From Hymenobacter nitidus (GTDB lineage Bacteria > Bacteroidota > Bacteroidia > Cytophagales > Hymenobacteraceae): DNA of 64,000 nt. The DNA is taken from positions 62,001 to 126,000 of the forward strand of contig NZ_JAJADQ010000006.1 in the NCBI RefSeq assembly GCF_020447315.1. Reading direction: 5' to 3'. Below, one piece after another: positions 16,308 to 24,545 of the stretch; the first letter of the stretch is position 1, and the number at the start of each line of letters is the position of its first letter. A program made the translations under genes and the position numbers. The notes beneath the pieces were generated by a model. The model saw only the letters and a list, made by a program, of their open reading frames with translations. It was not told the DNA's origin and did not search any database.

Positions 16308-17516
16308 CTAGTCCATCATATCCGCTGCCCGGGGTGGCTCGTGCTTGAAGTCCGGGTTCCAGCTCATCGGATAGTTCTTGTCCAGGTAAGGCAGGGCGGC
16401 TTCGGTCAGGTACAAGGGCCGGAACGTGTCGACCATAACGGCCAACTCGTGGGTTTCCTTTTTGCCGATGCTGGCCTCTACCGTGCCCGGGTGCGGGCCG
16501 TGCGGAATGCCGCTAGGATGCACCGTAAACGAGGCCAGATCCACACCTTTGCGCGACATGAAGTTGCCGGCCACGTAGTACAGTACCTCGTCCGAGTCCA
16601 CGTTGGAGTGGTTGTAAGGTGCCGGGATGCTGTCGGGGTGATAGTCGAACAGGCGGGGCACGAAGGAGCAAATCACGAAGTTGTGCGCCTCAAAGGTCTG
16701 GTGCACGGGTGGCGGCTGGTGAATGCGGCCCGTAATGGGCTCAAAATCGTGGATGCTGAAGGCGTAGGGGTAGAAATACCCGTCCCAGCCCACTACGTCG
16801 AAGGGCGAGTGGCCGTACGTCAGCTCGTGCAGATAGCCTTCCTTCTTGATCCTGACCACGTAATTGCCCGACTCGCGCACGTCGTCGGTAATCAGGGCGT
16901 GGGGCGGCCGGATGTCCCGCTCGCAGTAAGGCGAGTGCTCCAGCAGCTGCCCGAAGTGGTTGCGGTAGCGCCGGCAGGTTTCGATGGGGCTGAACGACTC
17001 GATGATAAGCAGCCGCACGGGGCCCTCATCAAAGTGCAGCTGGTGAATGATGGTGCGCGGAATCACGACGTAGTCGCCGGGCTCGAAGCGCACGATGCCC
17101 AGCTGGCTCCACAGCTCGCCGCTGCCTTCGTGCACGAAGATAACCTCGTCGGCCAGGGCATTCTTGTAGTAGTAATCCATGCGCCGCTCCGTGGGGTTGC
17201 AGATGCTCATGGTCACGTCGGCGTTGCCGATAAGCGTCTGCCGGGCCTTGAGGTAGTCGCCGCCGGTGGTGGTCTGGCCCAGGGTGCGCAGGTGGCTGGG
17301 TTCCAGGGGCCGGTCTTTCAGCAGCTTGGGCGCGTAAGGCACTGGCTCCCCGACCTTCTTGATCTGGGTGGGCGGGTTGATGTGGTAGAGCAGCGACGAG
17401 ACGCCGTGAAACCCGAGCGTGCCCACCAGCTGCTCGGAGTAGAGCGTGCCGTCGGGCTGGCGGAACTGGGTGTGGCGCTTGTGCGGAATCTGACCAATAC
17501 GATGGTAGTAAGCCAT
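16308..17516 (-). CDS. hmgA: Homogentisate 1,2-dioxygenase
   Basis: A 402-residue cupin dioxygenase that opens the ring of homogentisate to maleylacetoacetate in tyrosine and phenylalanine breakdown (EC 1.13.11.5). The C-terminal cupin carries the candidate iron ligands His303, an acidic residue at 309/310 (NHSNVDSDE) and His339 (GIPHGPHPG). The N-terminal cupin contains the family segments HEGSGELWSQLG and EPGDYVVIPRTIIHQL. It is about 40 residues shorter than the human and Pseudomonas enzymes, as is common for the bacterial short form. The ATG at 17516 is chosen over upstream in-frame starts because MAYYHRIGQIP is a typical beginning. No other tyrosine catabolism gene lies next to it. Confidence 0.9.
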   Translation of the reverse strand: MAYYHRIGQIPHKRHTQFRQPDGTLYSEQLVGTLGFHGVSSLLYHINPPTQIKKVGEPVPYAPKLLKDRPLEPSHLRTLGQTTTGGDYLKARQTLIGNADVTMSICNPTERRMDYYYKNALADEVIFVHEGSGELWSQLGIVRFEPGDYVVIPRTIIHQLHFDEGPVRLLIIESFSPIETCRRYRNHFGQLLEHSPYCERDIRPPHALITDDVRESGNYVVRIKKEGYLHELTYGHSPFDVVGWDGYFYPYAFSIHDFEPITGRIHQPPPVHQTFEAHNFVICSFVPRLFDYHPDSIPAPYNHSNVDSDEVLYYVAGNFMSRKGVDLASFTVHPSGIPHGPHPGTVEASIGKKETHELAVMVDTFRPLYLTEAALPYLDKNYPMSWNPDFKHEPPRAADMMD

Positions 17517-17789
17517 ACAAAAGGAATTTTCGGGTGGGAAAACGGGTGGGGTTCCGGTGGGTGAAGGTAACAACTACCCGGCAAAAGCCGGCGCCCGGGC
17601 CCGGGCGGCCGGATGGTAGTAGCATACGTAAGAAAACAACATTGCCGAAAATGAATTCTCTCTTTGGGCTTGGTGTCTTAGGAGCTACGCCTAGTGCCGT
17701 ACCTTTGGTGCCCCAAAACCTAAGCCCCCATTCTTGCCACCAGCTCACGCATTTTGCCGCTGGCCTTTACCTTATCAAGACTTCTACCC

Positions 17790-18821
17790 GTGCTTCATCT
17801 TCCTTCGTTGCCGAAAGCTTTTTCCTTCCTGTTCCTGGCCGGCACGCTGCTATCCTGGAATGGCAAGTCGCCCGCCCGCCCTACTCCGGTGCAGGCCCGC
17901 ACGTTTGCCTTCGAATACACCGCCACGGTGAAGGATTTGCCAGCCCAGGCCAAGGAAGCCGACCTCTGGATTCCGGTGCCGCACTCCGATAAGTCGCAGG
18001 ACATCAAAGATCTGTCGATTAGCTCGCCCTACCCCTACGAGCTGCTCGACGCGGCCCACGGCAACAAGGTGCTGCACCTGCGGGTGCTGAATCCCAAGCC
18101 GGCGCCCTTCTCCGTAACGATGAAGTTCAACGCCACCCGGCGCGAGCACAAAAACCCCGTGCTGATGCCCGAGGCCGGTGCCAAAAAGGAAAAAGAAGCC
18201 ACCGACCCCGACATGCAGCGCTGGCTGCAGGCCGACCAGCTCGTGCCCCTCGACGACAAAATCCGCCTCTGGGCCCAGGAAGTAGTGGCCAAAGCCAACG
18301 CCAAAACCGACCTGGAAAAGGCCCAGGCCATCTACAACCACGTGGTCAGCACCGTGAAGTACGACAAGACCGGCCAGGGCTGGGGCCGCGGCGACATCTA
18401 CTACGCCTGCGACGCCCGCCGCGGCAACTGCACCGACTTCCACGCTGTGTTTATCGGCTATTGCCGCGCCGTGGGCATTCCGGCCCGCTTCAGCATCGGC
18501 TTCCCCCTACCCACCGAGCGGGGCGAGGGCGAGGTAAAAGGCTACCACTGCTGGGCCGAGTTCTACACCAAAGCCACCGGCTGGGTGCCCGTCGATGCTT
18601 CCGAGGCCGCCAAAGACCCTTCGCGCCGCAACTACTTCTTCGGGGCCCACGACGAAAACCGCGTCGAGTTCACCCGGGGCCGCGACCTGACGCTGGCTCC
18701 GCGCCAGCAGGGCCAGACGCTCAACTACTTCATCTACCCCTACGCCGAAGTCGACGGTAAGCCCTTTGCCTCCGTCGACAAGCAGTTCCGCTACCACGAC
18801 CTGACGCAGGCCAAGAAGTAG
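17790..18821 (+). CDS. Exported transglutaminase-like cysteine protease-fold protein
   Basis: A protein of about 343 residues with an N-terminal signal-like segment (LPKAFSFLFLAGTLLSW) and a transglutaminase core domain. The triad is present: Cys in RRGNCTDFHAVF, His in GYHCWAEFY and Asp in WVPVDASEA. Bacterial members act as peptidases, transglutaminases or peptide N-glycanase relatives, and the substrate here is unknown. The N-terminal domain (about 35-130) is the beta-sandwich often fused to it. No ATG is in frame; I use the GTG at 17790, while a TTG at 17754 is an alternative. A strong terminator follows. Confidence 0.75.
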   Translation: MLHLPSLPKAFSFLFLAGTLLSWNGKSPARPTPVQARTFAFEYTATVKDLPAQAKEADLWIPVPHSDKSQDIKDLSISSPYPYELLDAAHGNKVLHLRVLNPKPAPFSVTMKFNATRREHKNPVLMPEAGAKKEKEATDPDMQRWLQADQLVPLDDKIRLWAQEVVAKANAKTDLEKAQAIYNHVVSTVKYDKTGQGWGRGDIYYACDARRGNCTDFHAVFIGYCRAVGIPARFSIGFPLPTERGEGEVKGYHCWAEFYTKATGWVPVDASEAAKDPSRRNYFFGAHDENRVEFTRGRDLTLAPRQQGQTLNYFIYPYAEVDGKPFASVDKQFRYHDLTQAKK

Positions 18822-18844
18822 CCCGCCAGCACCGCCCAAACTCA

Positions 18845-18892
18845 GAACGGGGCCTTCCCTACCGTTTGCAGCCGGTAGGAAAGGCCCCGTTC
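18845..18892. terminator. Intrinsic terminator hairpin
   Basis: Outer arms GAACGGGGCCTT (18845-18856) and AAGGCCCCGTTC (18881-18892), with inner arms CCTACCG/CGGTAGG separated by one mismatch, form a long stem between two convergent genes (transglutaminase-like and lipocalin-like). Confidence 0.8.
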
Positions 18893-18935
18893 CTATGTTT
18901 TCATAGGTCAGAAAGAATCAGTACACGAGGTATAG

Positions 18936-19412
18936 CTAGTGGCCCAAAGGGCGCTTGGTAAAGGTTATTAGCATGCTGAAAGGCCCGTCGGTGGTTGTGG
19001 TGCGGTAGGCCAGCTGCAGGTGGGAGGCCGTTAGCTCGGCTATCTGCCAGGTGTCGTCGAAGGCGCCGTTGCCGCCCGTAATGGTCAGCAGGCGGCCATC
19101 GGCACTCACCGACCATTCTCCCTGGGCCCGCTCCTTGGCTTGGGCGCTGCACCGCAGGCGGCCAGCCCGTTCTATGTATACCTGCTTGCCCCCGGCCCGC
19201 TCAAAGCGGATAACGTCGTCGCGCAGGCAAGGCTCTATCCGTTGGCGGGACGCTTTCGGGCCGGTGTTTTCCGTCCAGCTCGTCCACACCCAGTCGTGGT
19301 TTACCAATAGCAATATGCGCTGCTCTGCGGTCGATGGAGTTGTTTTGGTCCACGTCCAGGCTGCCAGCAACCCGACCACGCCCAGGAGCAGCAGGAAGTA
19401 GAGTCGTTTCAT
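18936..19412 (-). CDS. Lipocalin-like domain protein, membrane-anchored or exported
   Basis: A 158-residue protein with a hydrophobic N-terminus (LYFLLLLGVVGLLAAWTW) and a beta-rich body in the pattern of Bacteroidota lipocalin-like proteins. The strand order WVWTSWTEN, CLRDDVIRFERAG, GRLRCSA, GEWSVSADGRLLTITGG, TWQIAELTASHLQLAYR and FSMLITFTKR includes two cysteines that could form the usual disulfide. Such proteins may bind small hydrophobic ligands, and nothing shows which. The frame is open to 19499; the ATG at 19412 gives the membrane segment at the N-terminus. Confidence 0.65.
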   Translation of the reverse strand: MKRLYFLLLLGVVGLLAAWTWTKTTPSTAEQRILLLVNHDWVWTSWTENTGPKASRQRIEPCLRDDVIRFERAGGKQVYIERAGRLRCSAQAKERAQGEWSVSADGRLLTITGGNGAFDDTWQIAELTASHLQLAYRTTTTDGPFSMLITFTKRPLGH

Positions 19413-19540
19413 GGCAACCGGGTTTATAATGAGCCTTCTTCCGTTTCTGCCGCGCAGCATCGGTTTTCCAAATTTCCCCTTATCACCAGCCCTTCGCAAT
19501 ACCTATAACTGGGTATTTTTCACCGCTTTGGACTTAGGCA

Positions 19541-19590
19541 AAAAGCCGTCCGCCGGCCTTCCCATGCGAGAAGGCCGGCGGACGGCTTTT
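19541..19590. terminator. Intrinsic terminator hairpin
   Basis: Perfect 20-bp arms (19541-19560, 19571-19590) have core GCCGTCCGCCGGCC, a 10-base loop, an A4 run before and a T4 run after. It is located 18 bases beyond the stop of the S41 protease gene and terminates leftward transcription. Confidence 0.9.
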
Positions 19591-19608
19591 GTCAAACAAG
19601 CGCTGTTC

Positions 19609-21303
19609 CTATTTCAGCAAGCCCAGCAAGGCGGTGCCGTCGGCGGTGCTGCTCAAAGCGCGCAGGGCTTGCTGCAGCTCGGCATCCTGGTCGCGCAGCA
19701 CCTGATAATACGCGGTTTTGCCGTAGGCGCTGCGGGCAATCAGGGCCTTAAGCTGGCCGCGCAGCAGCGTGGCGCAGCGCCGCATCCCGGCCGCATCGGC
19801 GGGCACGCCGTTGTGGGCGGCCTGCGAGGCCAGGGTTTGCAGCTGCACGTCGGAGATGCGGAAGGAGGTGTTGAACTGCTCGAAGCGCAGGCCTTCCAGC
19901 TCGCCTTTGTGGTCCTGGTAGAAGTTCAGGGCAAACTCCCGCACCAGGTTGTGGCTCTGCAAACGGGTGTAATACGCCGAGTAGGCCGATGTGTCGCGGG
20001 GCACAAAAAGGTCGGGCATGATGCCGCCGCCGCCGTACACGGTGCGGCCCTTGTCGGTGCGGTAGCGCAGCGAGTCGGCGAAGTGGATGCTGTCGGCGTG
20101 GAAATACTCACCGTGCTTCTGGCGCTGGGCCAGTTCCTGCTCATACTGGGCGTAGCCGCCGCGGTACGACTTCTGAATCGAGCGGCCCGAGGGCGTGTAG
20201 TAGCGGGCAATGGTCAGGCGCAGCTCCGAGCCGTCGTTGAGAGCAATGGGCTGCTGTACAAGGCCTTTGCCGAAGGTGCGCCGACCCACCACCAGGGCCC
20301 GGTCATGGTCCTGCAAAGCGCCGGCTACGACTTCGGCGGCCGAGGCGCTGCCTTCGTCTACCAGCACCACCAGCGGGCCTTCCTCAAACTCGCCCAGGGT
20401 GCGCGAGTAGGTTTGGGTGTCGTACAGGTCACCTTTGCCATCGGTGTAGACAATTTTCTTGGTGCCCCCGATAAACTCGTCGGCCAGCTTGGTAGCCCGG
20501 TCGAGGTAGCCGCCGGGGTTGCCCCGCAGGTCGAGCACAAGGCGGCTCAGGCCCTGCCGACGCAAATCGCCCAGCGCCTGCTTAAACTCGTCGTAAGTAC
20601 CGCTGGCAAAGCGGCTCACTTTAATGTAGCCGGTCTGGTTGTCAAGCATGTAGGCCACGTCCACCGAAGAGTTCGGAATGCGGTTGCGGGTAACCAGCAC
20701 GCTGATGGGCTTGAGCTGCTTGCGGCGCTGCACCAGCAGCTGCACCTTGCTGCCGCGGGGGCCGCGCAGCTTGCCAAACATCTCCTCGGTGGTGATGTGC
20801 ACGCCCGAAACCTGCTCGCCGTTCACGGCCAGGATCCGGTCGCCGGGGTGCAGACCGGCCTGCTCGGCGGGGCCGCCGCTCAGGGGTGAAACGATGGTAA
20901 CGGTGTCGCGGAACAGATTGAACTCGACGCCCACGCCGTCGAAGTCACTCTGCAAAAAAGCCGAGGCCTGCTGCTGCTGCTTGGCCGGAATAAACACCGA
21001 ATGCGGGTCCAGGCGCTCCAGCATGCGGCTGATGGCGTAGTCGGACAGCGCTTCGGCATCGACGGAATCGACGTAGTCGCGGTCGACGTAGCTCAGAATT
21101 TCTTTGAACTTTAGGTAGCCCCGGGCCGTGCCGTCGGGGTTTTGGTCGGAAGGCCGAAACGGATTTGCTCCCAGCAAAATACCACAGGCCAGCACGATGG
21201 CCAGCAGCAGCGGCTGCCGCACCTGACGCCGCGAGTTGCGGGGGGCGGAAGTCGACGGGCTTACCGGTTCGGGCGCCTGAGCATCGTTTGGCTCAACATT
21301 CAT
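19609..21303 (-). CDS. S41-family C-terminal processing peptidase
   Basis: A 564-residue serine protease of the CtpA/Prc type. One membrane segment (about 31-46, LLLAIVLACGILLGAN) anchors it facing the periplasm. A PDZ domain (about 120-200, with GLHPGDRILAVNGE) reads substrate C-termini. The S41 catalytic domain (about 215-400) has Ser321 in DEGSASAAEV and Lys346 in TFGKGLVQQ as the Ser/Lys dyad, plus the usual DLRGNPGGYL. A C-terminal helical region of about 150 residues follows. Family members trim envelope proteins and lipoproteins. It stands alone, with a strong terminator and a long AT-rich upstream region. Confidence 0.93.
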   Translation of the reverse strand: MNVEPNDAQAPEPVSPSTSAPRNSRRQVRQPLLLAIVLACGILLGANPFRPSDQNPDGTARGYLKFKEILSYVDRDYVDSVDAEALSDYAISRMLERLDPHSVFIPAKQQQQASAFLQSDFDGVGVEFNLFRDTVTIVSPLSGGPAEQAGLHPGDRILAVNGEQVSGVHITTEEMFGKLRGPRGSKVQLLVQRRKQLKPISVLVTRNRIPNSSVDVAYMLDNQTGYIKVSRFASGTYDEFKQALGDLRRQGLSRLVLDLRGNPGGYLDRATKLADEFIGGTKKIVYTDGKGDLYDTQTYSRTLGEFEEGPLVVLVDEGSASAAEVVAGALQDHDRALVVGRRTFGKGLVQQPIALNDGSELRLTIARYYTPSGRSIQKSYRGGYAQYEQELAQRQKHGEYFHADSIHFADSLRYRTDKGRTVYGGGGIMPDLFVPRDTSAYSAYYTRLQSHNLVREFALNFYQDHKGELEGLRFEQFNTSFRISDVQLQTLASQAAHNGVPADAAGMRRCATLLRGQLKALIARSAYGKTAYYQVLRDQDAELQQALRALSSTADGTALLGLLK

Positions 21304-21716
21304 AAGCGACTGAGAGAGTAGGAGTTCGAGCGATAAAGAAGAATAATAAGCCAGGGTAAGCTTCCAAATTTATTGAAACTTTTCCAAGAAACGCCCATGC
21401 AACATAGGAGCATCCGGATTTTCCAATAACAGTACAATTTTTTATAAATTAAGAACTATACAGGGTTGATATAGCTTGATAATCTACAAAAGCCGAACTA
21501 TTCTAAAAGCCTGAAGCACAAAGATAAATCTATGATTTTTCGAAGTATGTCGCCTTTAGACGAATTACGCTGATGGCAGGACCGACGCGGCCTTCTGGCG
21601 GCTAAATGCGAGGGTGCCTGCCGGTGATATAGCGTGTCACCATTCTTGCGGGCTGTCGTATCTTTACGCGGCGCAGCGGGTTGTTTACTGCCACTGCCAT
21701 CTTTTTCACGCATTCC
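21304..21716. other. Divergent intergenic region, AT-rich
   Basis: This 413-base gap between the S41 protease and ruvX is AT-rich between about 21350 and 21560, against a GC-rich background. A -7-like box for the leftward gene, TATCTTTG on the minus strand, is at 21519-21526, but it lacks a well-spaced -33 partner. Nothing else is recognised. Confidence 0.45.
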
Positions 21717-22127
21717 ATGGGACGTATCCTTGCCATTGACTACGGGCACAAGCGAGTGGGGCTGGCCGTCACGGATCCGCTCCAGATGATAGCCACGCCG
21801 CTCGAAACTATTCACAGCCAGGACCTGCTGACCTACGTCAAGACGCTGCACGCCCGCGAGCCGCTCTCGGCCCTGGTTATTGGCATGCCCAAAACGCTGC
21901 TTAACGAAGCCACCGACTCGACCAGCGCCGTGGTGGGCGTGGTGCGGCGCCTGCGCAAGGACTTTCCCGAGCTGCCGGTGCATGAAATTGATGAGCGCTA
22001 CACTTCCCGCATGGCTCACGCGGCCATGCTGGCCGGCGGCTTGTCCAAGAAAGACCGGCGCGACAAGGCCATGGTCGACAAAGTAAGCGCCACTCTGATT
22101 TTGCAATCTTTCCTCGAATCCCGATGA
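21717..22127 (+). CDS. ruvX: Putative pre-16S rRNA nuclease / Holliday junction resolvase-like RuvX
   Basis: A 136-residue YqgF/RuvX-family RNase H-fold protein. The start MGRILAIDYGHKRVGLAVTD gives the first acidic active-site residue (Asp8); the further motifs VIGMPKTLLNEATD and VHEIDERYTS supply the rest. The family processes the 5' end of pre-16S rRNA and was earlier described as an alternative Holliday junction resolvase. A TTG at 21681 is in frame upstream; the ATG at 21717 is the family start. Its stop overlaps the def start (ATGA), so the two are translationally coupled. Confidence 0.9.
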   Translation: MGRILAIDYGHKRVGLAVTDPLQMIATPLETIHSQDLLTYVKTLHAREPLSALVIGMPKTLLNEATDSTSAVVGVVRRLRKDFPELPVHEIDERYTSRMAHAAMLAGGLSKKDRRDKAMVDKVSATLILQSFLESR

Positions 22128-22732
22128 TTTACCCCATTGTTGCCTTCGGTGACCCGGTTCTGAAAACCCGCGCCAAAGACATTCCGGCCGATATGCCCGC
22201 CACCGAGCTGAAGCAGCTGGTAGCCGATATGTTCGACACCATGTACCACGCCAACGGCGTGGGCCTGGCCGCGCCCCAGATTGGCAAAGGCGTGCGCCTG
22301 TTCGTTATCGACTCGGCCCCGATGGTGGCCCGCGACGAGGACGATGAAGACGAAGAGGAGGAAGAAGCTGACGCTACCGAGGCGCCCGTGAAGCGGGCCT
22401 TCATCAACCCGGTGATGGTGAGCGAAACCGGCGAGGAATGGGGCTTCGAAGAAGGCTGCCTGAGCATTCCGGGGGTGCGCGAAACCGTGTACCGCCACGA
22501 AACCATCGTGATTCGCTACGAGGATGAGCAGCGTGTGCAGCACGAAGACACGTTTTCGGGCATGACGGCCCGCGTGATTCAGCACGAGTACGACCACCTG
22601 GAAGGTGTGCTGTTCACCGACCATTTGTCGAGCTTTAAAAAGCAGCTCATCAAAGGCAAGCTCACCCGCATCAGCAAGGGCGACGTGAGTGCCGACTACC
22701 GCATGCGCTTTGCCGGCCAGGGCCGGCGCTAA
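22124..22732 (+). CDS. def: Peptide deformylase
   Basis: A 202-residue metal-dependent enzyme that removes the formyl group from new protein N-termini. All three family motifs are present: GVGLAAPQIG (45-54), EEGCLSIP with metal ligand Cys112, and QHEYDHLEG with His154, Glu155 and His158. The unusual part is residues 71-82, an almost purely acidic stretch (Asp/Glu) inserted between the first and second motifs and not needed by the core fold. The start ATG at 22124 overlaps the ruvX stop by four bases, so the pair forms an operon, closed by the hairpin at 22753-22801. Confidence 0.95.
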   Translation: MIYPIVAFGDPVLKTRAKDIPADMPATELKQLVADMFDTMYHANGVGLAAPQIGKGVRLFVIDSAPMVARDEDDEDEEEEEADATEAPVKRAFINPVMVSETGEEWGFEEGCLSIPGVRETVYRHETIVIRYEDEQRVQHEDTFSGMTARVIQHEYDHLEGVLFTDHLSSFKKQLIKGKLTRISKGDVSADYRMRFAGQGRR

Positions 22733-22752
22733 ACCCCGCAGAACCAGAGCAG

Positions 22753-22801
22753 AAACTCGCTGGTCGGGCCGCAAAAAAGCGGGCTAGGCCGGCGAGTTTT
22801 T
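22753..22801 (+). terminator. Intrinsic terminator of ruvX-def
   Basis: AAACTCGC (22753-22760) pairs with GCGAGTTT (22792-22799), with further imperfect pairing inside around an A6 loop, and ends in a T5 run. It starts 20 bases after the def stop. Confidence 0.8.
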
Positions 22802-22867
22802 CGTTACTTTTGGCTAGATGGGCTACCCTGGTTTTTAGCTCTTCGCCCGCCTTTTGCTTCTGTTTAT

Positions 22868-23845
22868 ATGCGTAAAACCTCTACCCTGGTGCTCTTACTA
22901 GCGTTGTGGCTGTGGCCGCAGCAGCCTCAGGCCTGGGGCTTTTTCGGGCACCGGCTCATCAACCGGTTGTCGGTGTTTACGCTGCCGCCCGAAATGGTCG
23001 GGTTTTACAAGAGCAACATCGACTACCTGACCGAAAACGCCACCCGGCCAGACTCGCGCCGCTCGGTGGTGCCCGGCGAGGCCCCGCGCCACTTCCTCGA
23101 CGTGGACGTGTACGGCGACAGTGCCCTCACCAAGCTGCCCCACAACTGGGCCGACGCCGTAGCCCGCTACGGGGAAGACTCGCTGATGCGTCATGGCATT
23201 GTGCCGTGGCACGTGGTGAAGATGAAGTACCAGCTCACCGAAGCCTTCAAAAAGCGCGACGCCGACCGGATTCTGAGCCTTTCGGCCGACATGGGCCACT
23301 ACATTGCCGATGCCTGCGTGCCCCTGCACACCACCCACAACTACAACGGGCAGCTGACCGGGCAGCGCGGCATTCATGGGTTCTGGGAAAGCCGGCTACC
23401 GGAAATCCTGAGTGCCAACTACGACTTTTTCGTGGGCCAGCCGGTGTACCTGAAAAACCCGACCCAGACTATCTGGGACGTGGTGGGCCGCTCCAACGCC
23501 GCTGTCGACTCGGTGCTGCGCTTCGAGCGGGAGCTGACCACGCAGTTTGCCGAGGACCGCAAGTTTGGCTTCGAGGAGCGCGGCAACCAGACCGTGCGCG
23601 TGTATTCCCGCGACTTCACCAACGAGTACCACCAGCGTCTGAACGGGCAGGTGGAGCGGCAGATGCGCCTGGCCGTGAAGCTGGTAAGTAGCTACTGGTA
23701 CACCTGCTGGGTAGATGCCGGCCAGCCCGACCTGGGCAAGCTGCCCCGCACCCCTTCCGAAACCGAGAAGCAGCGCCTGGCCAAGGAAGCCACCGAACTG
23801 CGCAACGCCCCAGCCGAAGCCGCCGTGCCTGGCCACGAGGATTAA
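22868..23845 (+). CDS. Exported zinc-dependent phospholipase C / S1-P1 nuclease-like protein
   Basis: A 325-residue protein with a signal peptide (1-22, ending QPQA). Cleavage would leave Trp23 as the first residue, followed by GFFGHR. An N-terminal Trp as zinc ligand is the hallmark of the phospholipase C/S1-P1 nuclease fold. The other ligands are visible: the His/Asp cluster APRHFLDVD, the MGHYIADACVPLHTTHN motif and GIHGFWESRLPE. The fold holds three zinc ions and cleaves phosphodiesters or phospholipids; this Bacteroidota form is usually annotated as zinc-dependent phospholipase C family. It probably acts in the periplasm or outside. Confidence 0.85.
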   Translation: MRKTSTLVLLLALWLWPQQPQAWGFFGHRLINRLSVFTLPPEMVGFYKSNIDYLTENATRPDSRRSVVPGEAPRHFLDVDVYGDSALTKLPHNWADAVARYGEDSLMRHGIVPWHVVKMKYQLTEAFKKRDADRILSLSADMGHYIADACVPLHTTHNYNGQLTGQRGIHGFWESRLPEILSANYDFFVGQPVYLKNPTQTIWDVVGRSNAAVDSVLRFERELTTQFAEDRKFGFEERGNQTVRVYSRDFTNEYHQRLNGQVERQMRLAVKLVSSYWYTCWVDAGQPDLGKLPRTPSETEKQRLAKEATELRNAPAEAAVPGHED

Positions 23846-23874
23846 GTACTACTTAGCGGGAAGGGCTTTGTCAC

Positions 23875-24516
23875 TTAACGCTTCTGCGCCACCAGCTGCA
23901 CCAGCCGGTGCGTTTCGCGCGTGAAGTCGGCGGCTTGAATGGGCTCCTCGTAGCGCAGAATGCGGAATCCGGCGGCAGCGTAGAGGTCCCGTAACTCATG
24001 GGTGGCAAAGCCTATTTGCTGATCGGAAGGCGTGTTCCAGGCGCGGTTTACCTCGGCGTGGAAGTTCTCGAACACCAGCAGACCACCGGGCTTCAGAGCC
24101 GCCTGCACCTGGGCTACGTGAGCGGTGTCGTCGGCGTAGCAGAGCACCAGCAGGTTCCAATGACTTCGGCCCCAGTCGTAGGTAGCGGCATCGTGCTCCA
24201 GGGCAGTGAGTGGCACGCCCAGCTGCTGGGCCTGTTGTCGGGCAAAGGCTAGGGCCTGGTCGGCTAAATCGATGCCGGTGACCTGCCAGCCTAGTTGAGC
24301 CAGGTGCAGCGCGTTACGGCCTTCACCCATGTTAATATCCAGGGCCGCGCCGGGCCGCAGCCGGCGTACGGCTTCGACCAGCAGAGCATTGGGCTGCGGG
24401 TTGAAACGGGTACTGCGCCAAGCGGGGTCGAGCAGGAAATGATTCCAGCGGGCCCGCTCATAGTCGCGCAGCTGCTCGGCAGTGGCATCGGGCGGGGGTG
24501 GTGGGTAGCTGGGCAC
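23875..24516 (-). CDS. Class I SAM-dependent methyltransferase
   Basis: A 213-residue Rossmann-fold methyltransferase. Motif I appears as ALDINMGEGRNALHLAQLG, with the acidic residue after strand 2 in VTGIDLADQAL, motif II/III LLVLCYADDTAHV and motif IV LKPGGLLVFENFHAEV. The typical GxGxG of motif I is altered to NMGEGRN, as in the tellurite-resistance/TehB-like and related branches. The substrate is unknown. The start is a GTG at 24516, the only plausible one. The sugar epimerase stop is 29 bases upstream, so it may be co-transcribed with that gene. Confidence 0.8.
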   Translation of the reverse strand: MPSYPPPPPDATAEQLRDYERARWNHFLLDPAWRSTRFNPQPNALLVEAVRRLRPGAALDINMGEGRNALHLAQLGWQVTGIDLADQALAFARQQAQQLGVPLTALEHDAATYDWGRSHWNLLVLCYADDTAHVAQVQAALKPGGLLVFENFHAEVNRAWNTPSDQQIGFATHELRDLYAAAGFRILRYEEPIQAADFTRETHRLVQLVAQKR

Positions 24517-24545
24517 GGCGCGGCTTGTTGGTTACTTGGCAACTG

